In this document: piece after piece, positions 16,252 to 23,602 of the stretch
Position numbering within the stretch: position 1 is the stretch's first letter
Layout of the letters: each line of letters opens with the position of its first letter
Source: Nocardia beijingensis NBRC 16342
GTDB lineage: Bacteria; Actinomycetota; Actinomycetes; Mycobacteriales; Mycobacteriaceae
NCBI RefSeq assembly: GCF_001612785.1
Contig: NZ_BDBC01000032.1
Location: 1-64,000 of the forward strand
Reading direction: 5' to 3'
Length of the DNA: 64,000 nucleotides
Made by a program: the position numbers and the translations under genes
The notes under the pieces: model-generated
The model's input: only the letters and a program-made list of their open reading frames with translations
Databases searched by the model: none
Told to the model about the DNA's origin: nothing

Positions 16252-17157
16252 ATGTCGCGGCGCGCGATGCTGTCGATGATCACAACTGTGGGGGCGATAT
16301 TGGCGATCGAGGACTCGACGGGCGCCGGGCGCGCCGCCCCTGCGGGAGAGACGCGTTATCAGGGGTATTCCGCCGAGGACCGGCTTCTGCCCTATGCGCG
16401 GTTCTTCACCGAGCGCACGCTGCCCGCGCCCGCGGAGGTCGCCGTGGCCTATGCGGGGCCTGCGACCGATCCGCAGCTGATTCCGGAGTTCGACTGTCTG
16501 CCCAGTGATTTGAGCCCGAGCGGATACTCTGCGGTCGAGACCGGATACGGGCACACGCGATCGGGCGTGACGTGGGTGGCCGTGCGGACGGTGATGCCGA
16601 GAGTCAGTGCGGCGATGTGGGATTGGTGGTTCGGCTGGCATATCGCCGAGTCGGCTCGCTACAAGCTCTGGCATCCCGACGCGCACCTCTATGTCGGTGC
16701 CGCGCAGTCGCGGACCGCCGCGGGGCTCGGTGACCGTGAGAAATACATCGGCAACACGGTCTATGTCGATGAGTACATCGGCGCCAGGCTGCAGCAATTG
16801 GCCATCAGCTTCCACGACCCGGCGTTGCTGGGCATGGAAGTGCCCGATGGTCACACGATCATTTCCGGCCGGGTGGGCAGCAGCGTGGCGCCGCTGGATG
16901 TGGGGTGGCTGGCGCATCAGGTCCGGCCCGTGCCCGGCGGGTGCGAGATGCGCAGCCGGTTCTATCTGAATCTGTACGGCCCGCGAGTGCCCGATGCGGG
17001 GCAGGCCGCGCAGGCAGTAGCGCGCGGAGCCGCTGTCGATCCGGCCGATCTGACGCTCGGGCTGGATATGGCCCGCGAGCTTCTCCTACACTGCGGACAG
17101 GAAATGAACCATCTCGCCACCTTCCTTCCCGAACTCCACCGCGCATTCACAAGCTAG
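16252..17157 (+). CDS. DAPG hydrolase (PhlG)-like protein with signal-like N terminus
   Basis: From ATG 16252 the protein is 301 residues. Its N terminus (MSRRAMLSMITTVGAILAIE) looks like an export signal with a twin-Arg pair. The body has the PhlG-family zinc-site region WWFGWHIAESARYKLWHPDA (about residues 122-141), YVDEYIG, and the C-terminal HCGQEMNHLATFLPEL, which supplies further His/Glu ligands. PhlG cleaves the C-C bond of 2,4-diacetylphloroglucinol; relatives are retro-Claisen C-C hydrolases. The substrate here is unknown, and an exported version is uncommon. It is divergent from the TetR regulator and monocistronic. Confidence 0.85.
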   Translation: MSRRAMLSMITTVGAILAIEDSTGAGRAAPAGETRYQGYSAEDRLLPYARFFTERTLPAPAEVAVAYAGPATDPQLIPEFDCLPSDLSPSGYSAVETGYGHTRSGVTWVAVRTVMPRVSAAMWDWWFGWHIAESARYKLWHPDAHLYVGAAQSRTAAGLGDREKYIGNTVYVDEYIGARLQQLAISFHDPALLGMEVPDGHTIISGRVGSSVAPLDVGWLAHQVRPVPGGCEMRSRFYLNLYGPRVPDAGQAAQAVARGAAVDPADLTLGLDMARELLLHCGQEMNHLATFLPELHRAFTS

Positions 17158-17334
17158 ACCCGTCAGCGGAATCCATTGCGACCGAGATCTATCGGCGGCG
17201 AGAGCAGCTGCGCTGGCCAACCGCGGGATTGAGCCGTCGGCGTGGGGATCTGCTCGAGTTCGTGGGGCCGCGTGCACCCGTACCACAGCGCACCAACCCC
17301 CGGTCGGCCTCTCACTCCGTTCCTCGGTCACCTG

Positions 17335-17727
17335 TCACGGCCCGAGAAACAACCGTTCACACGGCAGACGCGGCGGACGATGCTCGGCGCTCGAATTGCC
17401 GACCACCTCGATCGTGCACCAGCGAGATTTCGCCCAATCGTGCAGCAGATTGCCCACCGCGGCGGCCGAGACCACATAGTCGAACGCGATGCCGCCCACC
17501 CACAGCCGGACAAACACATCCCCGCCGAAAGCCGACGGGCCAACCTCGTAGCGCGAGAGCCCGGCATCCGCCACCCGCGCCGAGCCAAGCTTCCCGCACC
17601 GAGAGCGGGGGTGCAGCCCCTGCGGATCGGCCTGTATCCGAGACGGGGCCGGCCTCTCACGATCGGGGACGGGCGAACAAATAGCCGGACCCACCGGGGC
17701 GGTAGGTCGCGTCGCTGTCGGTGCCAT
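17335..17727 (-). CDS. Hypothetical protein
   Basis: A 130-residue frame starting MAPTATRPTAPVGPAICSPV, with a low-complexity N-terminal half. The C-terminal half looks structured (SRYEVGPSAFGGDVFVRLW, AFDYVVSAAAVGNLLHDWAK), and its alternating hydrophobic pattern suggests a real small alpha/beta protein. I recognise no family. A second, Arg-rich frame overlaps on the same strand and is judged a shadow. It could be a genuine short gene or the end of a decayed one. Confidence 0.45.
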   Translation of the reverse strand: MAPTATRPTAPVGPAICSPVPDRERPAPSRIQADPQGLHPRSRCGKLGSARVADAGLSRYEVGPSAFGGDVFVRLWVGGIAFDYVVSAAAVGNLLHDWAKSRWCTIEVVGNSSAEHRPPRLPCERLFLGP

Positions 17728-17821
17728 GAGGTCTCACAGTCAGGGGTACTGGTCGTGCCATCGAAGGGATCGACACCGAGGTTACACGGCAACAATAATG
17801 GTTGCAATGTTGCAAACTGTG

Positions 17822-17985
17822 GATCTCAGCGCGCTCGCGCAGCGCCGCCTGATCGTCGATGGGTAGCCAGCACAGTCCCTCGGGGGCATGTAGTAGGTGC
17901 AGCGCAGATTGCAGCGATCGGTGAGAGCTACGCACAGATCCTTGGCGACGCGGCCGAAACTCGCGAGGGCTGCCATGAACATCCC
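17822..17985 (-). pseudogene. N-terminal remnant of moaA (radical SAM GTP cyclase)
   Basis: The minus strand encodes FGRVAKDLCVALTDRCNLRC followed by TYYMPP. After a frame change it continues EGLCWLPIDDQAALRERAEI. This is the start of MoaA. The third cluster cysteine (CxxxCxxC) has become Tyr, the frame is shifted and the remaining 270 residues are absent, so this is a dead fragment. A molybdopterin cofactor gene was once here or was carried in by rearrangement. Confidence 0.78.
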
Positions 17986-18045
17986 CGCCCGGCGGCCGGC
18001 GATCAGTCAGGGCTCGAGGCTTCGCCGACGCAAGACATCACATTT

Positions 18046-18085
18046 GAGAGCACATGCTCCATAACTAAACCAGAGCACATGCTCC
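18046..18085. promoter_or_regulatory. Two direct copies of a GAGCA-CA-TGCTC palindrome
   Basis: GAGCACATGCTCC occurs at 18048-18060 and again at 18073-18085, 25 bp apart, each a GAGCA/TGCTC palindrome. The first copy with its flank (CATAACTAA) reappears inverted at 18172-18196 in front of the TetR gene. These are probable operator sites of that regulator. Confidence 0.65.
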
Positions 18086-18171
18086 AATTCTCGAGTGAGT
18101 AACGTCACCAGGCCCGCTCCGACGAGGCGCGAGGCTCTGAACTGGGAATATGTCGCGCGCGAGCGCGAGCG

Positions 18172-18196
18172 GGTTAGTTATGGAGCGAGTGCTCTG
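18172..18196. promoter_or_regulatory. Inverted third copy of the TetR operator
   Basis: TTAGTTATGGAGC followed by GAGTGCTCTG matches the reverse complement of the region at 18046-18070 with only two or three differences over about 23 bases. It ends 13 bp before the TetR ATG, an arrangement expected for autorepression, with looping to the distal pair possible. Confidence 0.65.
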
Positions 18197-18209
18197 TTAT
18201 GCTCCGGTC

Positions 18210-18848
18210 ATGCCCCGCCCTCGCGTACATGCCCTGGATCCACTCATGGATGCCGCCGAACGGCTGGCCGTCGACTCCGGACCCGCTGCCGTCACTGTCC
18301 GCGCGCTCTCGGAGGCCACCTCGGTGTCCAACGGCGCGATCTATCACGCCTTCGGCTCCCGCGCCGGGTTGATGGGGCGTGTCTGGCTGCGCGCCGCGCA
18401 GCGGTTTCTGACGCTGCAGCGCGAGGCGGTCGACCATGCGCTGGCCGCAGGCAACTCCCACGAAGACGCGATCGAGGCGGTCGTCGCCGCCGCCGACACC
18501 CCCGCCGAATTCCTCCTCCAGCAACCGGTCTCGGGGCGTTTCCTGCTGACCGTGCCGCGCCGGGAACTCCTCGGTTCCAGCGAGATCCCCGACGACATCG
18601 CCGAGCAACTACGCCGACTCGATCAGACCCTGACCGAGCTGTTCGTGAACCTGTCGCGCGGCGTGTTCGACCGCGCCGACCGCGAGGCTGTCGCCGTCGT
18701 CCGCGATTGCGTGGTGGAACTGCCCACCGCGCTGCTGCTGCGCGGCCGCCGAAACCCCGATCCCGCGGTGCGTCAACGCCTCGCCGCCGCGGTCCGAGCG
18801 GTACTAGCCATACCTCTTCCCAGCGCCACTCCCACCACAACGAAGTGA
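18210..18848 (+). CDS. TetR-family regulator of the enoyl-CoA hydratase operon
   Basis: The start at 18210 (MPRPRVHALDPLMDAAERLA) is preferred over an upstream GTG because the operator-like repeat lies directly before it. It has 212 residues, with the HTH at about 8-54 (VTVRALSEATSVSNGAIYHA FGSRAGL) and a long helical ligand domain. It is 11 bp upstream of an enoyl-CoA hydratase gene and then a DUF4442 thioesterase gene, so it is the first gene of a three-gene operon and its ligand may be an acyl-CoA. Autoregulation via the GAGCA-N2-TGCTC sites is inferred. Confidence 0.9.
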   Translation: MPRPRVHALDPLMDAAERLAVDSGPAAVTVRALSEATSVSNGAIYHAFGSRAGLMGRVWLRAAQRFLTLQREAVDHALAAGNSHEDAIEAVVAAADTPAEFLLQQPVSGRFLLTVPRRELLGSSEIPDDIAEQLRRLDQTLTELFVNLSRGVFDRADREAVAVVRDCVVELPTALLLRGRRNPDPAVRQRLAAAVRAVLAIPLPSATPTTTK

Positions 18849-18859
18849 AAGGAAACACC

Positions 18860-19507
18860 ATGACCGCGAACCTGCACTACCAGGACAAGATCGCCGTACT
18901 GAACCTCGGCGACGACGAAAACCGGTTCTCTCCCGACTGGCTCGACACCGTCAACACCCATCTCGACGCCGTCGAGCGCGACGCCCAGGGCCTGGTCACC
19001 ACCGGCAGCGGCAAGTTCTACTCCAACGGTCTCGACCTGGACTGGCTGATGGCCAACGGCGACCGCGCCGAATGGTACGTCGGCCGCGTGCAGGAACTGT
19101 TCGCCCGCATCCTCACCTTCCCGCTGCCCACCATCGCCGCAGTGAACGGCCACACCTTCGGCGCAGGCGCCATGCTGGCCATCGCCCACGACTACCGCGT
19201 CATGCGCGAAGACCGCGGTTACTACTGCTTCCCCGAGGTCGACATCAACATCCCCTTCACCCCCGGCATGTCCGCGCTCATCCAAGCCAAACTCGGCCCC
19301 CAGGCCGCCGTGACAGCGATGACCACCGGCCACCGCTTCACCGGCCCGGACGCCCTGGCCGCCGGGCTCGTCGACGCCACCGCCACAGAAACCGAGGTCC
19401 TCACCACCGCCATCGCTCGGCTCACCCCCATCCTCGGCAAGAACCCCGCCACCCTCGCCGCCATCAAGACCACCATGTACAGCTCCGTCACCGCGGCACT
19501 GCGCTGA
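18860..19507 (+). CDS. Enoyl-CoA hydratase/isomerase family protein
   Basis: The 215-residue crotonase-fold protein starts at the ATG at 18860 (GAAAGG upstream). Seen are the CoA-binding and oxyanion segments TGSGKFYSNGLDLDWL and AAVNGHTFGAGAMLAIAHDY, and the late YYCFPEVDINIPF. The position of the second catalytic Glu of true hydratases is occupied by E-V-D in FPEVDIN, so isomerase rather than hydratase activity is possible. It resembles short plant and bacterial delta3-delta2-enoyl-CoA isomerases. It acts on fatty acyl-CoA in the cytosol. It lies between its TetR regulator and a hot-dog thioesterase, a typical fatty-acid turnover unit. Confidence 0.88.
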   Translation: MTANLHYQDKIAVLNLGDDENRFSPDWLDTVNTHLDAVERDAQGLVTTGSGKFYSNGLDLDWLMANGDRAEWYVGRVQELFARILTFPLPTIAAVNGHTFGAGAMLAIAHDYRVMREDRGYYCFPEVDINIPFTPGMSALIQAKLGPQAAVTAMTTGHRFTGPDALAAGLVDATATETEVLTTAIARLTPILGKNPATLAAIKTTMYSSVTAALR

Positions 19508-19534
19508 CACCGCTCGAACCGAGGAAGACCGTCG

Positions 19535-20023
19535 ATGACAACCACCACGGACAAGCCGGCCAGCACCAATCTCGCACTCTGGAACACACTGCAGCGCCTG
19601 CCATTCGGCAACTGGCTCTTCACCCAGGCGCTGTGTTTCAAAGCCCCCTATTTCCGCAGCGTTCACCCCCTCATCCAAGAGCTGCGACCCGGACTGTGCC
19701 GAGTCAGCGCCCCCAACCGGCGCAGCGTCCACAACCACCTCGGCACCTACCACGCCATCGCCTCCTGCAACATGGCCGAGCTCGCCGGCGGCATGATGAC
19801 CGACGCCACCATCCCCGCCACCCACCGGTGGATCCCGGTCGGTATGACCGTGGAATACAAGTCCAAGGCAACCACCGCAGTGAACGCCGTCGCGCGCCTC
19901 GACCCGATTCCCGAGTTCGGTGATGAACCCACCGAACTCGTCGTCCCGGTCGATGTGCTCGACGCCGACGGCAACGCCTTCGTCACCGCCCGGATCACGA
20001 TGCACGTTTCCAAGAAACGCTGA
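19535..20023 (+). CDS. DUF4442 hot-dog fold thioesterase-like protein
   Basis: The 162-residue protein of the hot-dog superfamily (YiiD/PaaI-like, DUF4442) shows FKAPYFRSVHPLIQELRPGL, NHLGTYHAIASCNMAELAGG and PVGMTVEYKSKATTAV in the expected order. Helix HAIASCNMAELAGG corresponds to the active-site helix of PaaI-type thioesterases. It likely hydrolyses acyl-CoA made by or feeding into the neighbouring isomerase. It is the third gene of the TetR-isomerase-thioesterase operon, 27 bp after the isomerase stop. Confidence 0.87.
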   Translation: MTTTTDKPASTNLALWNTLQRLPFGNWLFTQALCFKAPYFRSVHPLIQELRPGLCRVSAPNRRSVHNHLGTYHAIASCNMAELAGGMMTDATIPATHRWIPVGMTVEYKSKATTAVNAVARLDPIPEFGDEPTELVVPVDVLDADGNAFVTARITMHVSKKR

Positions 20024-20071
20024 CGCCCACACCGATTGACAAGCCACCTGGGAAGGTTCGACAGTCACGAC

Positions 20072-20423
20072 TCAATCGGCTCCGAAGGCTGGCTGCTTGT
20101 TCCGGATGGTCGGGAAGGTGCTGATCACACCTGCCACCCAGGTGGTGACGATCCACGGCCGCCGAAACCGTTCGGAAGACTCACCGAAGCGCTGCGGAAC
20201 CGGAACCGGCAGCGGAAGACGCGGAGCGAGGGCGGGGCAGCCAATTGTATTCTCTGCGCAGCAACGCATCCGCGGATTCCGTCGCCCAGGGCAATCGGAC
20301 AGCGAGGTCGTCACCGAGCCGCCACAGCTGGTTGTCCCAGCCACGCGCGCCGAGCCGTACAGGGTGATCGGCAAGACTGGGCGCGGGCCGGGATCCACCA
20401 AACTTTCCGGAGGCCTCGCCCAT
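20072..20423 (-). pseudogene. N-terminal remnant of an aminoglycoside/choline phosphotransferase family gene
   Basis: The minus strand reads GWDNQLWRLGDDLAVRLPWA in one frame, then LAPRLPLPVPVPQRFG and IVTTWVAG after a frameshift. This is the N-lobe of an APH-type kinase (nucleotide-loop strands and the Lys-equivalent region RLP). The catalytic HGD loop and C-lobe are missing. A single frameshift plus truncation makes it non-functional. Confidence 0.75.
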
Positions 20424-20447
20424 CGGCCGACGCAGACAACAACTTCA

Positions 20448-20498
20448 GAAACGAGGTGAGGGTGGCACTGCGACGCGGTGCCACCCTCACCTCGTTTC
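20448..20498 (-). terminator. Strong hairpin terminator of the DUF732 gene
   Basis: Two 21-nt arms (20448-20468 and 20478-20498) are perfectly complementary around a 9-nt loop, each arm containing ACGAGGTGAGGGTGGCAC or its complement. On the minus strand it begins 10 bp after the DUF732 stop. It lacks a long U tail, as actinobacterial intrinsic terminators often do. The flanking GAAA/TTTC forms part of the stem. Confidence 0.85.
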
Positions 20499-20508
20499 GA
20501 CACAGAAC

Positions 20509-20844
20509 CTAGCCGGCGAACCCTGGGCACAGGTTGGTGGTGGCGGCGCTGACGAAGAGCACGCCCTGGTGGAAGTGGTAGGTGGTCTCGACCGCGGAGA
20601 TCTCGTCGAGTACCGAGGTACCGCCGCGCAGGTGATCGCAGGTCGCGTACCCGGCGGCGACCATCTCGTCGGGCTTCTTGCCGGGCAGGGTGGCGTTGTT
20701 GATGCTGATCTCCTCGAGGAAGGAACCCTCGGCACTCGGGTCGGCGGTGGCGGTGGTACCGCCCAGCACGGTTGCGCCGAGCGCGGCGGCGGTGACGGCG
20801 GTCGCGACGGCGAAGGTGCGGAAGCGGTTGCGGGTGATCCCCAT
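20509..20844 (-). CDS. Secreted DUF732 protein
   Basis: The 111-residue protein has a clear Sec signal (residues 1-35, RNRFRTFAVATAVTAAALGA ... ATADP). A mature DUF732 domain of about 75 residues contains the usual helical pattern and two Cys (in ATCDHLRGG and NLCPGF) that likely form a disulfide. DUF732 proteins are small exported proteins common in mycobacteria and nocardiae and of unknown function. It is monocistronic, with a strong terminator directly downstream. The ATG at 20844 is preceded by GAACAGGAAC. Confidence 0.87.
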   Translation of the reverse strand: MGITRNRFRTFAVATAVTAAALGATVLGGTTATADPSAEGSFLEEISINNATLPGKKPDEMVAAGYATCDHLRGGTSVLDEISAVETTYHFHQGVLFVSAATTNLCPGFAG

Positions 20845-21155
20845 GATGTAGTTCCTGTTCGAGAGGTGTTGTGGCTGTGGAACTTAATGATTCCGCCCCG
20901 GCGCTCCCGGAAGTAGCCACCCCAGGGATGAGTCGGGCACCCCCCTTGTGGCGCGCTGGACGCACGGGAAGGTCCCCGGTGCACGGACGGGGCCGCGCCC
21001 GATAGCGCGAGGTTTATTTTTCCGGTTCTGGTCAGTCTGCTGCCGGTCGTGGGCGGAGCGACCTAGACTGATGGGGCTCGGGAACTATCGCAACGCCGCT
21101 TCGATCTGTATTCGTTGCGGTGAGGCTGACGTTGCCAACAAAGCGGGGGCGATTC
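20845..21155. other. Intergenic region between divergent DUF732 and DUF6065 genes
   Basis: About 310 bases without a convincing gene. A short frame from ATG 21069 (50 codons, two Cys) overlaps the DUF6065 start. It has no clear ribosome site, so I do not call it a precursor peptide. Promoters for both flanking genes must lie here. Confidence 0.4.
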
Positions 21156-21932
21156 ATGACCGGCGATTTCGTTGCCGACGGCCCGGCACTGACCGGTTTC
21201 CGGGTGCGCGCGAGTGCTCCTGAGGTGAGCCCGGCGCCGATTGCGCGGGACTGGATGTCTGCGACCCGGAGTGGTTGGGCGAACCGGTGTCTGCCGATGC
21301 TCATGGCGAATCAGAGCGGGTGGGTGCTGCGCAATGCGTGTGCTGTGAGCGCGGTGTGGACGGGGGAGGAGGGCCCGAGCGGTGTCAGCGTGATCGCGGA
21401 CCCGTCCGACGCCGAGGAGCTGGTACCGACCAGCCATTTCGGGTACGGAATTCTGACCTGGCACATCCCGATCGTGTTCCGTACCCCGCCGGGCTACGAC
21501 CTGCTGGTGCGCGGGCCGGCCAATTGGCCCAAGGACGGGCTCTACGCGCTCGAGGGACTGATCGAAACCGACTGGGCGAGCGCGAGCTTCACCATGAACT
21601 GGAAGTTCACCCGGCCGATGACGCCGGTGCGCTTCGCGCTCGGCGAGCCGATTTGCATGATCGTCCCGCAGCGGCGCGGGGAACTCGAGGAGTTCACCCC
21701 GTGCATCCGGCCGATCGAGTCCGAGCCCCAGGTGGAGCGGGAATACCGGACGTGGAATTCCGCGCGGACGGCCTTCATGCAAGCGACTCGGGAGACCGCC
21801 CCGTCGGATCGGCTGCGCTGGCAGGGCGACTACCTCCGCGGCCGCCATGTCGACGGTGCGACGACCCAGGTGGACCATCGGACGCGCCGCCGCCTGCGTC
21901 CTTTCACCGATACGGATCTCGAGCAGCCCTAG
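21156..21932 (+). CDS. DUF6065 family protein
   Basis: The protein is 258 residues from ATG 21156; the upstream in-frame start lacks a ribosome site. Recognisable family segments are PMLMANQSGWVLRN, FGYGILTWHIPIVFRTPPGY, DGLYALEGLIETDW and FALGEPICMIVPQRRGELEE. DUF6065 proteins recur in biosynthetic clusters, including RiPP and NRPS-like loci. Their beta-rich fold is uncharacterised, and they resemble nothing with known chemistry that I can name. It is the first gene of the lanthipeptide-like operon, 45 bp ahead of the Cys/Pro-rich gene, so a role in processing or tailoring is inferred from context. Confidence 0.82.
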   Translation: MTGDFVADGPALTGFRVRASAPEVSPAPIARDWMSATRSGWANRCLPMLMANQSGWVLRNACAVSAVWTGEEGPSGVSVIADPSDAEELVPTSHFGYGILTWHIPIVFRTPPGYDLLVRGPANWPKDGLYALEGLIETDWASASFTMNWKFTRPMTPVRFALGEPICMIVPQRRGELEEFTPCIRPIESEPQVEREYRTWNSARTAFMQATRETAPSDRLRWQGDYLRGRHVDGATTQVDHRTRRRLRPFTDTDLEQP

Positions 21933-21977
21933 CGGCTGAGTCGGGTTACTGCCCCGCCTATCACCGAGGAGAGTGCA

Positions 21978-22433
21978 ATGCCGTTCGAAGCTCGTCGTTT
22001 ACGTGTCCAGATTCCCTGTGGCGGAGGAGGTTCGCTGCTGGCGGCCGGTTGCGATGCCGGGTGCAGCGACTCCCCGCAGTCCGCGTTCTGCCCGCCTCCA
22101 CCGCCACCGGGCTGCGACGCGGGGACCTCGAAGATACCGCCGCCCCCGCCGTGCGGCGTGCCGAGCCAGTTCCTGGAGTTCGACCAGAACCTGCTGCGCG
22201 ATCCACTGGTCGATCAGTTGTTGCTGCAGCGCGACCCCGCCGCGGTGGTCCTCGACGCCGATGAGCTGCCGCTGCTCAAGCAACATCTGCGGTTGCGGCT
22301 GCAGATGGCCGAGCTCGCCGAGGGCTCGGTCGCCCAGGCCAAACGCCGCATCCAGGACCATCTCGACGACATCGACCGCATCGAGGACAATTTGCGCCAA
22401 CAGCAGCCCCCCGACAGCCCCCAGCCGCAATGA
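21978..22433 (+). CDS. Cys/Pro-rich protein, candidate RiPP substrate or scaffold
   Basis: The 151-residue protein has two different halves. Residues 10-63 contain six Cys (14, 25, 29, 38, 46, 59), several Ser/Thr (19, 30, 32, 35, 50, 51, 63), two polyproline runs and a repeated GCDAG motif. Residues 64-151 are helical and charged (LLRDPLVDQLLLQRDP, VLDADELPLLKQHLRLRLQM, HLDDIDRIEDNLRQ), likely a coiled coil. There is no signal peptide. Its stop overlaps the start of the lyase-like gene (ATGA). With a kinase-LanC enzyme next door, the Cys/Ser-rich half could be a lanthionine-forming core and the helical half a C-terminal recognition region; this is inference. GAGGAGAG precedes the ATG. Confidence 0.75.
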   Translation: MPFEARRLRVQIPCGGGGSLLAAGCDAGCSDSPQSAFCPPPPPPGCDAGTSKIPPPPPCGVPSQFLEFDQNLLRDPLVDQLLLQRDPAAVVLDADELPLLKQHLRLRLQMAELAEGSVAQAKRRIQDHLDDIDRIEDNLRQQQPPDSPQPQ

Positions 22434-23602
22434 CGGCGCCGCAGGCCATCACCGGGTCCGCTGTGATCTCGGGGCTGGAAAGCGGGATACTCCGATTCAA
22501 CCCCGACTACGACCTGGTCCCGCTCGAGGGGTTGGCCGACTCCGAGCGCGCCCTGCTCGACGCCGCGGGCGGAGACCCGCACCTGTACGGGGTGTTGCGG
22601 CCGCGACCGGGATCCGCGCTGGCGGTGCGCACCGCGGACTGCGACACCGCCCTGCTCGCGCACACCCTGCGCGCGCCGGGGCCGATCCCAGGCTACGTCC
22701 GGCGCCGACTGGGGTCGCGTACCGATGCGACCATCACCGCTCTGGTCCTCGACGGAGTCCTGCAGCTGCGATCGGGGTCGTGCTTCGTGTGCGGTCCCGA
22801 TGCGGCGGCCACGATCGCTGCACCGGGTGCCGGGACATCGGTGTGCTCGGCGTTGTCCGGGGCCGCTGTACGCTACGGCGGGCGGCTGGTGGGGCTGACC
22901 GAGCAGGAGCTGTCGAATCGGCTCTATGGGTACGGGCGCAAACCACCGTCCCCACGGCTGCGGCACCGGCTGGGCGATCCAGCCGCGGTCGAGGATTTCC
23001 TCGCACCGGAGGAAGCGGACTCGTGCTGGGCGGCGTGGCCGACCAGCGCCCGGACCGCGCAGTACTGGCGGTGCTGGGTCCGGCGCGACCATCCGCGGCC
23101 CGAGCGCTCCCGGCCCACCTTCAAGCTCTACGTCAGCCCGGGTATCGAGGCCGTGCCCGCGGTGCTGCCGCAGCTCCGTCAGGCCGCGGCACGGGCACAC
23201 GGGGTCGTGGGATACAAGCTCGGCCGGGGGCTGTCCGGGTTGTGCCGCCCGGACAAGCTGATCGTGTATCTGCGGACCCAGGACGATCTTTGGGAACTCG
23301 CTGGCGAGCTCGCTGCCCGCCTCGGTGGGCTCGAACCGCACGGCGTGCCCTTCACCGGCGCGATCACCGCCGACGGCCTGCTGTCGTGGGGCTACGACCC
23401 TCCGGCCCCGGGCGGGGAGCCGATGAGCTGGCGTCGCTGGATCACCGACCGGCTCGCCGACTACCTGCTGGCGGCAGCCGGTACCGGGGCGACACCGCGC
23501 CAGGCCTGCCACCACGCGCTGACCAGGATCGAACTCGCCGGCGTCGACCCCCGAACGTGGTCGCCCCGCGAAACCCACTGGGCGGCGGGAGAAACGATCT
23601 GA
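22430..23602 (+). CDS. Stand-alone HopA1/phosphothreonine-lyase-like protein of lanthipeptide type
   Basis: The 390-residue protein shows in its second half FKLYVSPGIEAVPAVLPQLR, YKLGRGLSGLCRPDKLIVYL and HGVPFTGAITADGLLSWGYD. This pattern recalls the HopA1-like lyases of class V lanthipeptide clusters: a K-x-Y strand, an RPDK loop and a GVPFT turn. The N-terminal 200 residues are less recognisable. If correct, it removes phosphate from phospho-Ser/Thr to give dehydro-residues. The call rests on motif resemblance recalled from the family and on position directly before a kinase-LanC fusion; it needs a profile search. Start and stop overlap both neighbours (ATGA and TGATG). Confidence 0.62.
   Translation: MTAPQAITGSAVISGLESGILRFNPDYDLVPLEGLADSERALLDAAGGDPHLYGVLRPRPGSALAVRTADCDTALLAHTLRAPGPIPGYVRRRLGSRTDATITALVLDGVLQLRSGSCFVCGPDAAATIAAPGAGTSVCSALSGAAVRYGGRLVGLTEQELSNRLYGYGRKPPSPRLRHRLGDPAAVEDFLAPEEADSCWAAWPTSARTAQYWRCWVRRDHPRPERSRPTFKLYVSPGIEAVPAVLPQLRQAAARAHGVVGYKLGRGLSGLCRPDKLIVYLRTQDDLWELAGELAARLGGLEPHGVPFTGAITADGLLSWGYDPPAPGGEPMSWRRWITDRLADYLLAAAGTGATPRQACHHALTRIELAGVDPRTWSPRETHWAAGETI

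Noticed and set aside
17086..17807. Other minus-strand frames near the hypothetical gene at 17335
   Set aside because: Arg/Trp-rich composition and overlap with better frames mark them as shadows.
18773..20068. Minus-strand frame of 431 codons rich in Gly/Val
   Set aside because: Antisense shadow of the enoyl-CoA hydratase and DUF4442 genes.
21069..21223. 50-codon frame with two Cys as lanthipeptide precursor
   Set aside because: No ribosome site, overlaps the DUF6065 start and lacks a Ser/Thr-Cys rich core; the Cys-rich gene at 21978 is a better candidate.
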